From positions 62,001 through 126,000 of the forward strand of contig NZ_JACNMS010000002.1 in NCBI RefSeq assembly GCF_020595125.1: a DNA stretch of 64,000 bases. The letters run 5' to 3'. Source of the stretch: Jeotgalibacillus aurantiacus. Lineage in GTDB: Bacteria; Bacillota; Bacilli; Bacillales; Jeotgalibacillaceae. Below are positions 56,374-64,000 of this stretch, one piece after another. A model generated the notes under the pieces. That model ran no database searches, was not told the DNA's origin, and was given only the letters and a program-made list of their open reading frames with translations. Positions within the stretch are counted from its first letter, which is position 1. Each line of letters opens with the position of its first letter. Made by a program: the position numbers and the translations under genes.

Positions 56374-57357
56374 ATGCCGGTAATGTCATATATTGATGCT
56401 GTTACATTAGCGATGAAAGAAGAAATGGAACGGGACGAGCGCGTGTTTGTCCTTGGTGAAGATGTAGGGAAAAAAGGCGGAGTATTTAAAGCGACAAACG
56501 GATTGTATGATCAGTTTGGAGAAGACCGCGTGATTGATACACCACTTGCAGAATCTGCGATTGCAGGCGTAGGAATCGGTGCAGCCATGTATGGTATGCG
56601 TCCGATCGCTGAAATGCAGTTTGCTGACTTTATCATGCCTGCAGTCAACCAGATCATTTCAGAAGCGGCTAAAATCCGCTACCGTTCAAATAACGACTGG
56701 AGCTGCCCGATGGTAATTCGTGCCCCTTATGGCGGCGGTGTTCACGGAGCTCTTTATCATTCACAATCAGTGGAGGCTGTATTTGCCAATCAGCCGGGGC
56801 TTAAAATTGTCATGCCTTCAACACCATATGACGTGAAAGGCCTGCTGAAAGCGGCGATCCGTGACGATGATCCGGTTATGTTCTTTGAGCATAAGCGTGC
56901 TTACCGCCTGATTAAAGGTGAGGTTCCTGAAGAGGATTATACAATTGAAATTGGTAAAGCGGATGTAAAGCGTGAGGGCGAGGACATTACAGTGATTACA
57001 TACGGTCTCTGTGTACATTTTGCCCTGCAGGCTGCAGAGCGTCTTGCAGAGGACGGTTTCAGTGTTCATGTTCTGGACCTTCGCACAATTTACCCATTAG
57101 ATAAAGAAGCCATTATTGAAGCAGCTAAAAAGACAGGTAAAGTACTTCTTATTACAGAAGACACGAAAGAAGGAAGCATTATGGGTGAAGTGGCTGCCAT
57201 CATTGCAGAGAACTGCCTGTTTGATCTGGATGCACCGATTATGCGTCTTGCTGGTCCTGATATTCCGGCGATGCCATATGCACCAACAATGGAAAAATTC
57301 TTCATGGTTAATCCGGATAAAGTGGAAAAAGCCATGAAAGAACTAGCTGAATATTAA
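56374..57357 (+). CDS. bkdAB: Branched-chain 2-oxoacid dehydrogenase E1 beta
   Basis: 327-aa transketolase-like beta subunit: VLGEDVGKKGGVFKAT, IDTPLAESAIAGVGIGAA, RAPYGGGVHGALYHSQS and the C-terminal AGPDIPAMPYAPTMEKFF. Starts 15 bp after bkdAA with RBS AAGGGGGA. Confidence 0.96.
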   Translation: MPVMSYIDAVTLAMKEEMERDERVFVLGEDVGKKGGVFKATNGLYDQFGEDRVIDTPLAESAIAGVGIGAAMYGMRPIAEMQFADFIMPAVNQIISEAAKIRYRSNNDWSCPMVIRAPYGGGVHGALYHSQSVEAVFANQPGLKIVMPSTPYDVKGLLKAAIRDDDPVMFFEHKRAYRLIKGEVPEEDYTIEIGKADVKREGEDITVITYGLCVHFALQAAERLAEDGFSVHVLDLRTIYPLDKEAIIEAAKKTGKVLLITEDTKEGSIMGEVAAIIAENCLFDLDAPIMRLAGPDIPAMPYAPTMEKFFMVNPDKVEKAMKELAEY

Positions 57358-57379
57358 TCGATAAAAGGAGGCCGTTTCT

Positions 57380-58675
57380 GTGGGAATTGAAAAAATGACC
57401 ATGCCTCAGTTAGGGGAGTCTGTAACTGAAGGTACGATTGAAAAATGGCTGGTTCAGCCAGGAGACACTGTTAATAAATACGATCCAATCGCTGAAGTCA
57501 ATACGGATAAAGTAAATGCAGAGGTTCCTTCCTCCTTTACTGGCGTCATTAAAGAACTGATTGCCGGAGAAGGCGATACGCTTGAAGTAGGGGAAGTCAT
57601 CTGTACGATTGAAGTGGAAGGAGGCGGTTCTGAACCGGCTGCTGAACCTGAGAAAAAGGATGCGCCTGCTGAAAAGTCTTCAGCTTCAGCTGCGCCTGCA
57701 AAGCCTCAAGGATCTAAACAGGATGGTTCAAAAGCACGCTATTCTCCTGCTGTTATGCGGATGTCACAGGAGCACGGCATTGACCTGACTCAGGTACAGG
57801 GATCAGGAAAAGAAGGACGTATCACACGTAAAGACCTTCAAAAAATTATTGATTCCGGTGAAATTCCTACCGCATCTTCAGCTCCTTCAGCAGCACCAGT
57901 GCAGGAAACGCGCATGGAAGAAGCGCCAAAGCCGGCTGCGCAGCCAAAGCAGCAGACTTCAGTACCGTCAGCACCTGGTGATATTGAAATTCCTGTAACA
58001 GGTGTGCGGAAAGCGATTGCTGCCAACATGCTGAAGAGTAAGCATGAAGCACCGCACGCCTGGACGATGATGGAAGTGGATGTAACGAATCTTGTTGCTT
58101 ACCGCGACTCGATCAAAGCTGACTTCAAACAAAAAGAAGGCTTTAACATCACTTACTTCGCATTCTTCGTCAAGGCTGTTGCTCAGGCGTTAAAAGAGTT
58201 CCCGCAAATGAACTCTATGTGGGCGGGAGATAAAATCATTCAGAAAAAGGACATTAACATCTCAATTGCTGTCGCAACAGATGATGCACTGTTTGTTCCG
58301 GTAATTAAGCATGCAGATGAAAAAACGATCAAAGGCATCGGCCGTGAGATCAATGAGCTGGCAGGCAAAGTACGTGCCGGCAAGCTGAAGTCTGAAGATA
58401 TGCAGGGCGGAACGTTTACGGTGAATAATACCGGTTCATTCGGATCTGTACAGTCTATGGGCATCATTAATCACCCGCAGGCTGCCATCCTTCAGGTTGA
58501 ATCCATTGTCAAGCGTCCGGTTGTGATGAACAATGGTATGATCGCTGTCAGAGATATGGTAAACCTCTGTCTGTCACTCGATCACCGCGTTCTTGATGGT
58601 CTTGTCTGCGGACGATTCCTTCAGCGTGTAAAGGAAATCCTTGAAAATACATCTGAAAACACTTCCGTTTATTAA
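57380..58675 (+). CDS. bkdB: Branched-chain 2-oxoacid dehydrogenase E2 (lipoyl transacylase)
   Basis: 431 aa: one lipoyl domain with lipoylated K44 in NTDKVNAEVPS, an Ala/Pro-rich linker, a peripheral-subunit-binding domain (YSPAVMRMSQEHGIDL...GRITRKDLQ), a second linker and the acyltransferase domain with catalytic LDHRVLDG. GTG start after AAAGGAGG. Produces isobutyryl-, isovaleryl- and 2-methylbutyryl-CoA, primers for iso and anteiso fatty acids. Confidence 0.96.
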   Translation: MGIEKMTMPQLGESVTEGTIEKWLVQPGDTVNKYDPIAEVNTDKVNAEVPSSFTGVIKELIAGEGDTLEVGEVICTIEVEGGGSEPAAEPEKKDAPAEKSSASAAPAKPQGSKQDGSKARYSPAVMRMSQEHGIDLTQVQGSGKEGRITRKDLQKIIDSGEIPTASSAPSAAPVQETRMEEAPKPAAQPKQQTSVPSAPGDIEIPVTGVRKAIAANMLKSKHEAPHAWTMMEVDVTNLVAYRDSIKADFKQKEGFNITYFAFFVKAVAQALKEFPQMNSMWAGDKIIQKKDINISIAVATDDALFVPVIKHADEKTIKGIGREINELAGKVRAGKLKSEDMQGGTFTVNNTGSFGSVQSMGIINHPQAAILQVESIVKRPVVMNNGMIAVRDMVNLCLSLDHRVLDGLVCGRFLQRVKEILENTSENTSVY

Positions 58676-58681
58676 TGAATA

Positions 58682-58717
58682 GAAGCCGGCCGCATGAGTG
58701 CGACCGGCTCTTCTTTT
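58682..58717 (+). terminator. Terminator of the bkd operon
   Basis: GAAGCCGGCCGC / GCGACCGGCTCTTC stem (one G-U and a small end mismatch), then TTCTTTT. The short T-run suggests partial read-through into mutA. Confidence 0.65.
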
Positions 58718-58742
58718 CAATGAAAGGTTTTTTCATTATACT
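58714..58742 (+). promoter_or_regulatory. Candidate promoter of mutA-mutB-meaB
   Basis: TTTTCA (4 of 6), 17-bp spacer, TATACT, overlapping the tail of the bkd terminator. Confidence 0.45.
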
Positions 58743-58778
58743 GAAGGTAGCGCATGATCCATTATCGCTGCTCAAAAA

Positions 58779-58792
58779 TGAAAACGATTACA
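58779..58792. promoter_or_regulatory. CcpA cre-like site in the mutA leader
   Basis: TGAAAACGATTACA fits the cre consensus TGWAARCGNTWNCA at all fixed positions. It lies about 30 bp after the expected transcription start, where CcpA would act as a roadblock. Confidence 0.65.
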
Positions 58793-58821
58793 AGGGAGGG
58801 AGCTGCATTTGCAGCACGGCT

Positions 58822-60471
58822 ATGAACAACAGGGATACAACTTTTCCGGTCCACTCATTGCAGGACTGGGAAAAGAGTGCAGAAGCGGCGCTCAAGGGGA
58901 AACCGCTTCACAGCATACATAAAAAGACCATTGATGGGATTCATATTAATCCTTTATATACAGAACGACCGGAGATACCTGAGAACCATCCGGCCAGAAC
59001 GTGGAAAAGTGAGTCAGGGTTTAAAATCACGCAGCGTGTGAATGGACTCCATCCAGACGTGGCATTAAACAGGCTGAAGAGTGAGCTTGAAAAAGGCACA
59101 GAAGTCCTATCAGCTGAACGCTTTGAGCATTGGACGGCTGCTGATGCAGAAAAATCGCTGAATCTGATGGAAAACCCGAACGTTTACCTGATTTTAGACG
59201 AAAAAGCTATCGGCTGGCATGAAGCCATTCTTTCGTCAGCTAAACAAATTGAAGGTGTTTTCGGAATCAATGCACATTCTGCCTTAACTGGAGATAAGAA
59301 GGACGGGAACTGGTTTAAACCGTGGGTTCAACTTGATGAATCTCATCCTGTACTGAGAACGATTCCTTTAACAGCTGTGCGCTGGCATAACGAGGGAGCA
59401 GGTATTGTACAGGAATTAGCTGTTGTGCTCGCGCAGGCAGCTGAATGGATAGAGATAGCTGAATCTTTTGGATGGGATCCACAGAAAACCTTCTCAAAAA
59501 TGCACGCGTCATTTTCAACAGGATCCGCCTTTTTCAGTGAAATTGCTAAAATCAGGGCGTTCCGGGTGTTATGGAAGCATTTCGTTTCCTATTATGGGAT
59601 GGATCAGGCAATCACGATTGGCAGTGAGACTTCTGCTTTTACAAAGAGCTCTCAGGATCAGCACGTCAATCTTTTAAGAGCGGGTAATGAAGCTTTTGCA
59701 GCCGTTCTTGCCGGCGTGGATTATTTGTATACGGCACCATACGAGCAATCTGCAGACCCTTCTCCTCAAGCTTCCCGGGCCGCAAGAAATCTCCAGCTCA
59801 TTTTGAAAGAGGAAATGTTCCTGCAGCACATCCAGGATCCGGCTGGCGGGTCTTACTATATTGAACATCTGACGAAGGAGCTGGCGGAAAAAGCGTGGGA
59901 GATGTTTTGTGATATGCAAAAACGCGGCAGCTATTCTGACCTCGTGAAAGACGGCTGGCTGGAGAAAAAAGTGGATGAAATCTGGTCAAAGAGAGACCAG
60001 AATGTGAGAACGCGCAAAACAACGATTGTCGGCATGAACCGCTATGCCGAGTTATCGAAAAATGCGACCCCTGCAGACAACAGACGTACCATCGGTCAGT
60101 CTTGGGATCAATTAATCAGACGGGTTCAGCAGGAAAAGACCAGATCTGTTTCCCTCGTAACAATGGGAGAGTTAAAAGACTATAAACCACGGGCAGACTT
60201 TGTAAAAGGTGTATTTGCAGCTGCCGGAGTTAAAGTGGACGAAAATGATCATAAAGCGGATGTCCTCATTGCCTGTGGCAGTAATGACATTTACAAAGAG
60301 CATTTAACAAACCTTTTAAGCGAGAAGAACCGACATCAGAAGCTCTTTGCTGCTGGGAATGTTCAGGATGTTTATCCTGATCTCGACGGTTCCGTCTATG
60401 AAGGTCTTGATATGATTGACTTTCTTGAAAAGGTTTTATTTGAAGGGGAAGGAGAGGAAGAGAATGCCTGA
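58822..60471 (+). CDS. mutA: Methylmalonyl-CoA mutase small subunit
   Basis: 549-aa beta-type subunit with the mutase barrel (THE blocks such as [57 protein letters not shown]) and a degenerate B12-domain that lacks DxHxxG, so it is not itself catalytic. Start: ATG 58822 is 19 bases from the strong SD AAGGGAGGGAG; a small GCTGC..GCAGC hairpin fills the gap. ATT 58807 at normal spacing is a formal alternative. Overlaps mutB by 8 bp. Confidence 0.9.
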   Translation: MNNRDTTFPVHSLQDWEKSAEAALKGKPLHSIHKKTIDGIHINPLYTERPEIPENHPARTWKSESGFKITQRVNGLHPDVALNRLKSELEKGTEVLSAERFEHWTAADAEKSLNLMENPNVYLILDEKAIGWHEAILSSAKQIEGVFGINAHSALTGDKKDGNWFKPWVQLDESHPVLRTIPLTAVRWHNEGAGIVQELAVVLAQAAEWIEIAESFGWDPQKTFSKMHASFSTGSAFFSEIAKIRAFRVLWKHFVSYYGMDQAITIGSETSAFTKSSQDQHVNLLRAGNEAFAAVLAGVDYLYTAPYEQSADPSPQASRAARNLQLILKEEMFLQHIQDPAGGSYYIEHLTKELAEKAWEMFCDMQKRGSYSDLVKDGWLEKKVDEIWSKRDQNVRTRKTTIVGMNRYAELSKNATPADNRRTIGQSWDQLIRRVQQEKTRSVSLVTMGELKDYKPRADFVKGVFAAAGVKVDENDHKADVLIACGSNDIYKEHLTNLLSEKNRHQKLFAAGNVQDVYPDLDGSVYEGLDMIDFLEKVLFEGEGEEENA

Positions 60472-62617
60472 ATTTAATCAGTCTTCATTTAATTACACAA
60501 ACATAAAAGAAACGCTGTCGCTTAAGGAAAGTGAAATGCTGACGAACGAAGAAATAAAGATTAAGGATTACTATACGGAAGCTGATATCAAGTCGGCAAA
60601 GCATATGCAGGATCTTCCGGGCCTCGCTCCTTTCACGAGAGGACCTTATCCGACCATGTATACGAGCCGTCCATGGACGATCAGACAGTATGCCGGGTTC
60701 TCGACGGCAGAAGAAAGTAATGCATTTTACAGACGGAATCTTGAAATGGGTCAAAAAGGATTGTCGGTTGCGTTTGATCTGGCTACCCACAGAGGATATG
60801 ATTCCGATCATCCAAGAGTAACCGGTGATGTTGGAAAAGCTGGTGTGGCGATTGATTCTGTTGAGGATATGAAGATTCTTTTTGACGGTATTCCGCTTGA
60901 CCAGATGTCAGTATCCATGACAATGAACGGAGCCGTGCTGCCGATTATGGCCTTTTATATCGTAGCGGCTGAAGAGCAGGGAGTATCACCTGAGAAACTG
61001 TCCGGAACAATTCAAAATGACATTTTAAAAGAGTACATGGTCCGTAACACGTATATTTATCCGCCGGACATGTCCATGAAAATCATTGCGGATATTTTTG
61101 CTTATACTGCATCCAATATGCCAAAGTTCAATTCAATCTCTATCTCAGGCTATCATATGCAGGAAGCTGGAGCACCGGCTGATGTAGAGCTCGCGTATAC
61201 ACTCGCAGACGGCCTTGAATATGTCCGTACAGGCATTCAGGCCGGAATCGATATTGACCAGTTCGCGCCGCGTCTGTCGTTTTTCTGGGGAATTGGCATG
61301 AATTACTTTATGGAAGTGGCGAAAATGAGGGCAGCGAGGAGAATGTGGGCAACATTACTGAAACAGTTTGACCCGCAAAACCCAAAGTCACTCGCCCTTA
61401 GAACGCACTCCCAAACGTCGGGCTGGTCTCTGACTGAGCAGGATCCATTCAATAATGTTATGAGAACGCTGATGGAGGCACACGCTGCAGCAATGGGGCA
61501 TACGCAGTCTCTTCACACAAACGCACTTGATGAAGCGATTGCCCTGCCAACTGACTTTTCAGCGAGAATTGCAAGAAACACGCAGCTATACCTTCAGGAT
61601 GAGACAGGCATTACGGATGTTATTGATCCGTGGGGAGGCTCCTACTATGTGGAAGCTCTTACCGATCAGCTCATGGAAAAAGCCTGGGGTCATATTGAAG
61701 AAATTGAGTCACTTGGCGGAATGACAAAAGCGATTGAAACAGGTCTTCCTAAAATGAGAATTGAAGAAGCAGCTGCAAAAAGGCAGGCGAAAATTGATTC
61801 AGGCAGGGAAACCATTATCGGCGTGAATAAATATCGTCTGGAGCAGGAAGAAGACATTGAGATCCTTTCGATCGACAACGAAAAAGTGAGGAAGAGTCAG
61901 GTCGAACGCCTTGAAAAACTTCGTGCATCACGCGATGAGAAAGCGGTGGAACAGGCTTTAGCTGCATTGAAGCAGGCGGCTGAGAGCGGAGAGGAAAATC
62001 TTCTTGAAAAAGCGGTTGAAGCTGCAAGGCTCCGCGCGACACTCGGCGAAATTTCCGATGCGATTGAGCACGTGAGCGGAAGGCACCGTGCTGTGATCCG
62101 TTCTGTGAGCGGCGTTTACAGTGAGAGTTATTCTGATGCGCAGGCGATTGAAAACGTTCGGGAAATGACCGCTGATTTTCTTGAAAATGAAGGAAGAAGA
62201 CCAAGAATTCTCATTGCCAAAATGGGACAGGACGGACATGACAGAGGGGCGAAAGTCATCTCAACCGCTTTTGCGGACCTCGGTTTTGATGTGGATATCG
62301 GACCGCTTTTCCAGACACCGAAAGAAACAGCGACACAGGCCGTTGAAAATGATGTGCATGTAATTGGTGTCAGTTCTCTTGCTGCGGGTCATAAAACGTT
62401 AGTGCCTGAATTAATCAGAGAGCTGAAAAACTGGGGACGTGAAGACATCATGGTCGTGATTGGCGGTGTGATCCCGGCTCAGGATTATGCTTTTCTTCTT
62501 GAAAATGGTGCTTCCGCGATTTTTGGTCCTGGAACCGTCATCCCGGCTGCTGCAGAAAAAGTCATTGAAGAAATTTATCAGCGTCTCGGTTATGAGGAAG
62601 TCGTCGGGAATGACTAA
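60464..62617 (+). CDS. mutB: Methylmalonyl-CoA mutase large subunit
   Basis: 717-aa catalytic subunit that interconverts methylmalonyl-CoA and succinyl-CoA. Barrel motifs [21 protein letters not shown] and SHTQTSG-type [20 protein letters not shown]-terminal adenosylcobalamin domain with D590-G-H592-[15 protein letters not shown] and [15 protein letters not shown] 60464 follows GGAGAGGAAG. Links Val/Ile degradation from Bkd, and propionyl-CoA, to the TCA cycle. Confidence 0.96.
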   Translation: MPEFNQSSFNYTNIKETLSLKESEMLTNEEIKIKDYYTEADIKSAKHMQDLPGLAPFTRGPYPTMYTSRPWTIRQYAGFSTAEESNAFYRRNLEMGQKGLSVAFDLATHRGYDSDHPRVTGDVGKAGVAIDSVEDMKILFDGIPLDQMSVSMTMNGAVLPIMAFYIVAAEEQGVSPEKLSGTIQNDILKEYMVRNTYIYPPDMSMKIIADIFAYTASNMPKFNSISISGYHMQEAGAPADVELAYTLADGLEYVRTGIQAGIDIDQFAPRLSFFWGIGMNYFMEVAKMRAARRMWATLLKQFDPQNPKSLALRTHSQTSGWSLTEQDPFNNVMRTLMEAHAAAMGHTQSLHTNALDEAIALPTDFSARIARNTQLYLQDETGITDVIDPWGGSYYVEALTDQLMEKAWGHIEEIESLGGMTKAIETGLPKMRIEEAAAKRQAKIDSGRETIIGVNKYRLEQEEDIEILSIDNEKVRKSQVERLEKLRASRDEKAVEQALAALKQAAESGEENLLEKAVEAARLRATLGEISDAIEHVSGRHRAVIRSVSGVYSESYSDAQAIENVREMTADFLENEGRRPRILIAKMGQDGHDRGAKVISTAFADLGFDVDIGPLFQTPKETATQAVENDVHVIGVSSLAAGHKTLVPELIRELKNWGREDIMVVIGGVIPAQDYAFLLENGASAIFGPGTVIPAAAEKVIEEIYQRLGYEEVVGND

Positions 62618-63617
62618 AGCCAAAAAGACGTTCCGGCGAAAAAAAGAGGAAAGCATTCCTATTACTGATATAGCTGAACGGATACGAAACGGAGACAGGA
62701 GTGCACTGTCAAAAGGAATCACATTGATTGAGAGTAAAAGCCCTCATCACCGCAAACTTGCTTCGGAGCTGATTGGCATGCTGCTCCCTTTTACAGGGAA
62801 CAGTATCCGGATCGGCATTACAGGTGTGCCGGGAGCGGGTAAAAGCACGTGGATTGAAACGTTTGGAAGCAATGTGGTGCAGGAAGGAAAACGCATAGCA
62901 GTTCTTGCGATCGACCCGAGCTCATCCCGTTCCGGCGGGAGTATTCTTGGGGACAAGACGAGGATGGAAACCTTATCCAATCATCCTGATGTATTTATCC
63001 GGCCTTCACCATCAGCAGGAACGCTTGGCGGGGTAGCAAGAATGACACGTGAAACAATGCTTCTTTGTGAAGCAGCAGGCTATGATCTTATCCTCGTTGA
63101 AACGGTCGGGGTCGGACAAAGCGAAGGCATGGTCAGAGGAATGGTCGATTTCTTCCTGCTCCTCACCCTGACCGGCGCTGGTGATGAACTGCAGGGAATG
63201 AAAAAAGGCATTATGGAGCTTGTGGATGCCATCGTCATTAATAAAGCAGACGGTCATAATGAGCAGGCTGCACGCAAAACAAGAAATGAATTCAGCCAGC
63301 TCCTGCACTTTCTGACGCCGGCAACAGAAGGCTGGAAACCTGAAGCCTACACCTGCTCAGCTATATTAAATAGGGGTGTGCATGAACTATGGCAGCTGAT
63401 CGTTGAATTCGAACAGCAGATGAGACAAAGCGGACAGTTTGAAAAAAGAAGACGTGAGCAATCCGTTGACTGGATGAACCAGATGCTGCTTGACCGCTTA
63501 TATGATCATTTTTTGTCACAGGGAAATCGCAGAGAACGTCTGAAAGAGTTTGAGGAGCGGGTGAGAGAACATCAGCTCTCCCCGACAGAAGCGGTAGACA
63601 AGCTGTTTGAGGAATAA
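62610..63617 (+). CDS. meaB: Methylmalonyl-CoA mutase-associated GTPase MeaB
   Basis: 335-aa G3E-family GTPase that guards the mutase and gates cofactor loading. Walker [31 protein letters not shown], the switch ETVGVGQSE, and NKADG for guanine. ATG 62610 has GAGGAAG nine bases upstream and overlaps mutB by 8 bp; a longer frame to 62487 lies wholly within mutB and is unlikely. Confidence 0.95.
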   Translation: MTKAKKTFRRKKEESIPITDIAERIRNGDRSALSKGITLIESKSPHHRKLASELIGMLLPFTGNSIRIGITGVPGAGKSTWIETFGSNVVQEGKRIAVLAIDPSSSRSGGSILGDKTRMETLSNHPDVFIRPSPSAGTLGGVARMTRETMLLCEAAGYDLILVETVGVGQSEGMVRGMVDFFLLLTLTGAGDELQGMKKGIMELVDAIVINKADGHNEQAARKTRNEFSQLLHFLTPATEGWKPEAYTCSAILNRGVHELWQLIVEFEQQMRQSGQFEKRRREQSVDWMNQMLLDRLYDHFLSQGNRRERLKEFEERVREHQLSPTEAVDKLFEE

Positions 63618-63631
63618 ATGCGAGGACATAA

Positions 63632-63662
63632 AAAAGGACGGCTGTCATCACTGACGGCCGCC
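63632..63662 (-). terminator. Minus-oriented hairpin downstream of meaB
   Basis: CGGCTGTCA/TGACGGCCG stem extended by GG/CC. The T-run follows on the minus strand only, so it would stop transcription entering from the right. Confidence 0.5.
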
Positions 63663-63666
63663 AAGA

Positions 63667-63704
63667 AATCTAGGGAGTTTAGGGGTTAAATCTAGATTCT
63701 TTTA
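63667..63704 (+). terminator. Weak plus-strand terminator of mutA-mutB-meaB
   Basis: AATCTAG/CTAGATT with an 18-nt loop followed by CTTTTAT. Confidence 0.35.
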
Positions 63705-63793
63705 TAGTATTGCCAACGTGAGGACATTTTAAACCACAAAATGAAAAAAAGATGAAATTTTTTATGCAGCGTTTGAAAACGGGTTCAACATAG

Positions 63794-63822
63794 TTGATAA
63801 AGTCCGATATGTACACTATGAT
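63794..63822 (+). promoter_or_regulatory. Sigma-A promoter of brxB
   Basis: TTGATA, 17-bp spacer, TATGAT, 36 bp before the start codon. Confidence 0.65.
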
Positions 63823-63857
63823 TAAACTGTAATCACCTGTAAAAGGAGCGTTTTAAT

Positions 63858-64000
63858 ATGAGTATGGATTTTAACATTTTCATGAATGATGTAGTACGTC
63901 AGGCACGTGATGAAATAGAAGCAGCCGGTTATCAGCAGCTGACGACGCCGGAAGAAGTGGAAGACGTTCTTTCGCAAGAGGGTACGACACTTGTAATGGT
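63858..64000 (+). CDS. brxB: Bacilliredoxin BrxB/YphP-YqiW family (3' truncated by window edge)
   Basis: First 47 codons: [20 protein letters not shown]...[11 protein letters not shown]...GTTLVMV, the N-terminus of the BrxA/BrxB thioredoxin-like family, which removes bacillithiol from oxidised proteins. The active-site CGC motif lies beyond the window. RBS AAAAGGAGCG. Position after the mut genes and bkd matches yqiW. Confidence 0.85.
   Translation, partial: MSMDFNIFMNDVVRQARDEIEAAGYQQLTTPEEVEDVLSQEGTTLVM

Noticed and set aside
58675-58821. N-terminal extension of mutA
   Set aside because: It would begin in the bkdB stop and run through the bkd terminator, the candidate promoter and the SD.
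1-64000. CRISPR array, prophage, IS element, tRNA or rRNA
   Set aside because: No regularly spaced direct repeats, transposase or integrase ORFs, or tRNA-like cloverleaf sequences were seen on reading the window.

Overview
The window is a stretch of the chromosome of an endospore-forming member of the Bacillales. Gene order follows the Bacillus subtilis glcK-yqgS ... comG ... gcvT ... spoIIIA ... accBC ... dxs ... spo0A ... bkd segment closely. It carries spo0A, the whole spoIIIA operon, spoIVB and a comG competence operon. Ribosome binding sites are strong AGGAGG types and starts often use TTG or GTG. I see no prophage, insertion sequence, CRISPR array, tRNA or rRNA. I do not assign a genus. 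Differences from the B. subtilis order are no mntR after lipM (a B12-dependent ribonucleotide reductase sits there), no yqhV after efp, no mmg-type genes between spo0A and bkdR, and a methylmalonyl-CoA mutase set after bkdB.

Layout. 1-6560: end of glucokinase, an LTA-synthase-family enzyme, lipoprotein YqgU, YqgV, two small membrane proteins on the minus strand (YqgW, YqgY), a glyoxalase-II-like hydrolase and the Spx-like MgsR/YqgZ. 6560-10910: comGA-GG and shikimate kinase. 10880-13230 (minus): YqhG and the SNF2 helicase YqhH. 13300-17670: glycine riboswitch plus gcvT-gcvPA-gcvPB, followed by a rhodanese and the octanoyltransferase LipM. 19250-22500: repeat elements and nrdJ with two NrdR-like boxes. 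22500-27700: patatin-like YqhO, YqhP/Q/R, AroQ, a Xaa-Pro-type peptidase and EF-P. 27740-32700: spoIIIAA-AH behind a sigma-E promoter. 32700-39500: accB-accC-yqhY (with a FapR-like site), nusB, folD, xseA, xseB, ispA. 39600-46190: dxs, tlyA, argR, recN, spoIVB. 46190-48050: spo0A and a glycerophosphodiester phosphodiesterase. 48320-58720: yqzF (minus) and the branched-chain acyl-CoA operon bkdR-ptb-bcd-buk-lpdV-bkdAA-bkdAB-bkdB. 58710-63620: mutA-mutB-meaB with a cre-like site. 63790-64000: start of brxB.

How genes connect. Glycine cleavage, LipM and the Bkd complex all depend on lipoate. Bkd turns Val/Leu/Ile keto acids into branched acyl-CoA primers, AccBC makes malonyl-CoA for extending them, and MutAB/MeaB can drain methylmalonyl-CoA derived from Val/Ile. 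NrdJ and MutB both need adenosylcobalamin. Spo0A, SpoIIIA and SpoIVB cover sporulation initiation, the mother-cell channel and sigma-K signalling.

The points I find most worth checking are: (1) a family of roughly 110-bp intergenic hairpin repeats whose core is conserved while outer arms and apical stem differ yet stay self-complementary, one copy carrying a second nested repeat; (2) a BkdR that keeps the bEBP ATPase domain but has lost the GAFTGA loop, in an operon with a sigma-A promoter and no visible sigma-54 promoter; (3) NrdR-like, FapR-like and cre-like operators; (4) a spacer hairpin between Shine-Dalgarno and start of mutA.
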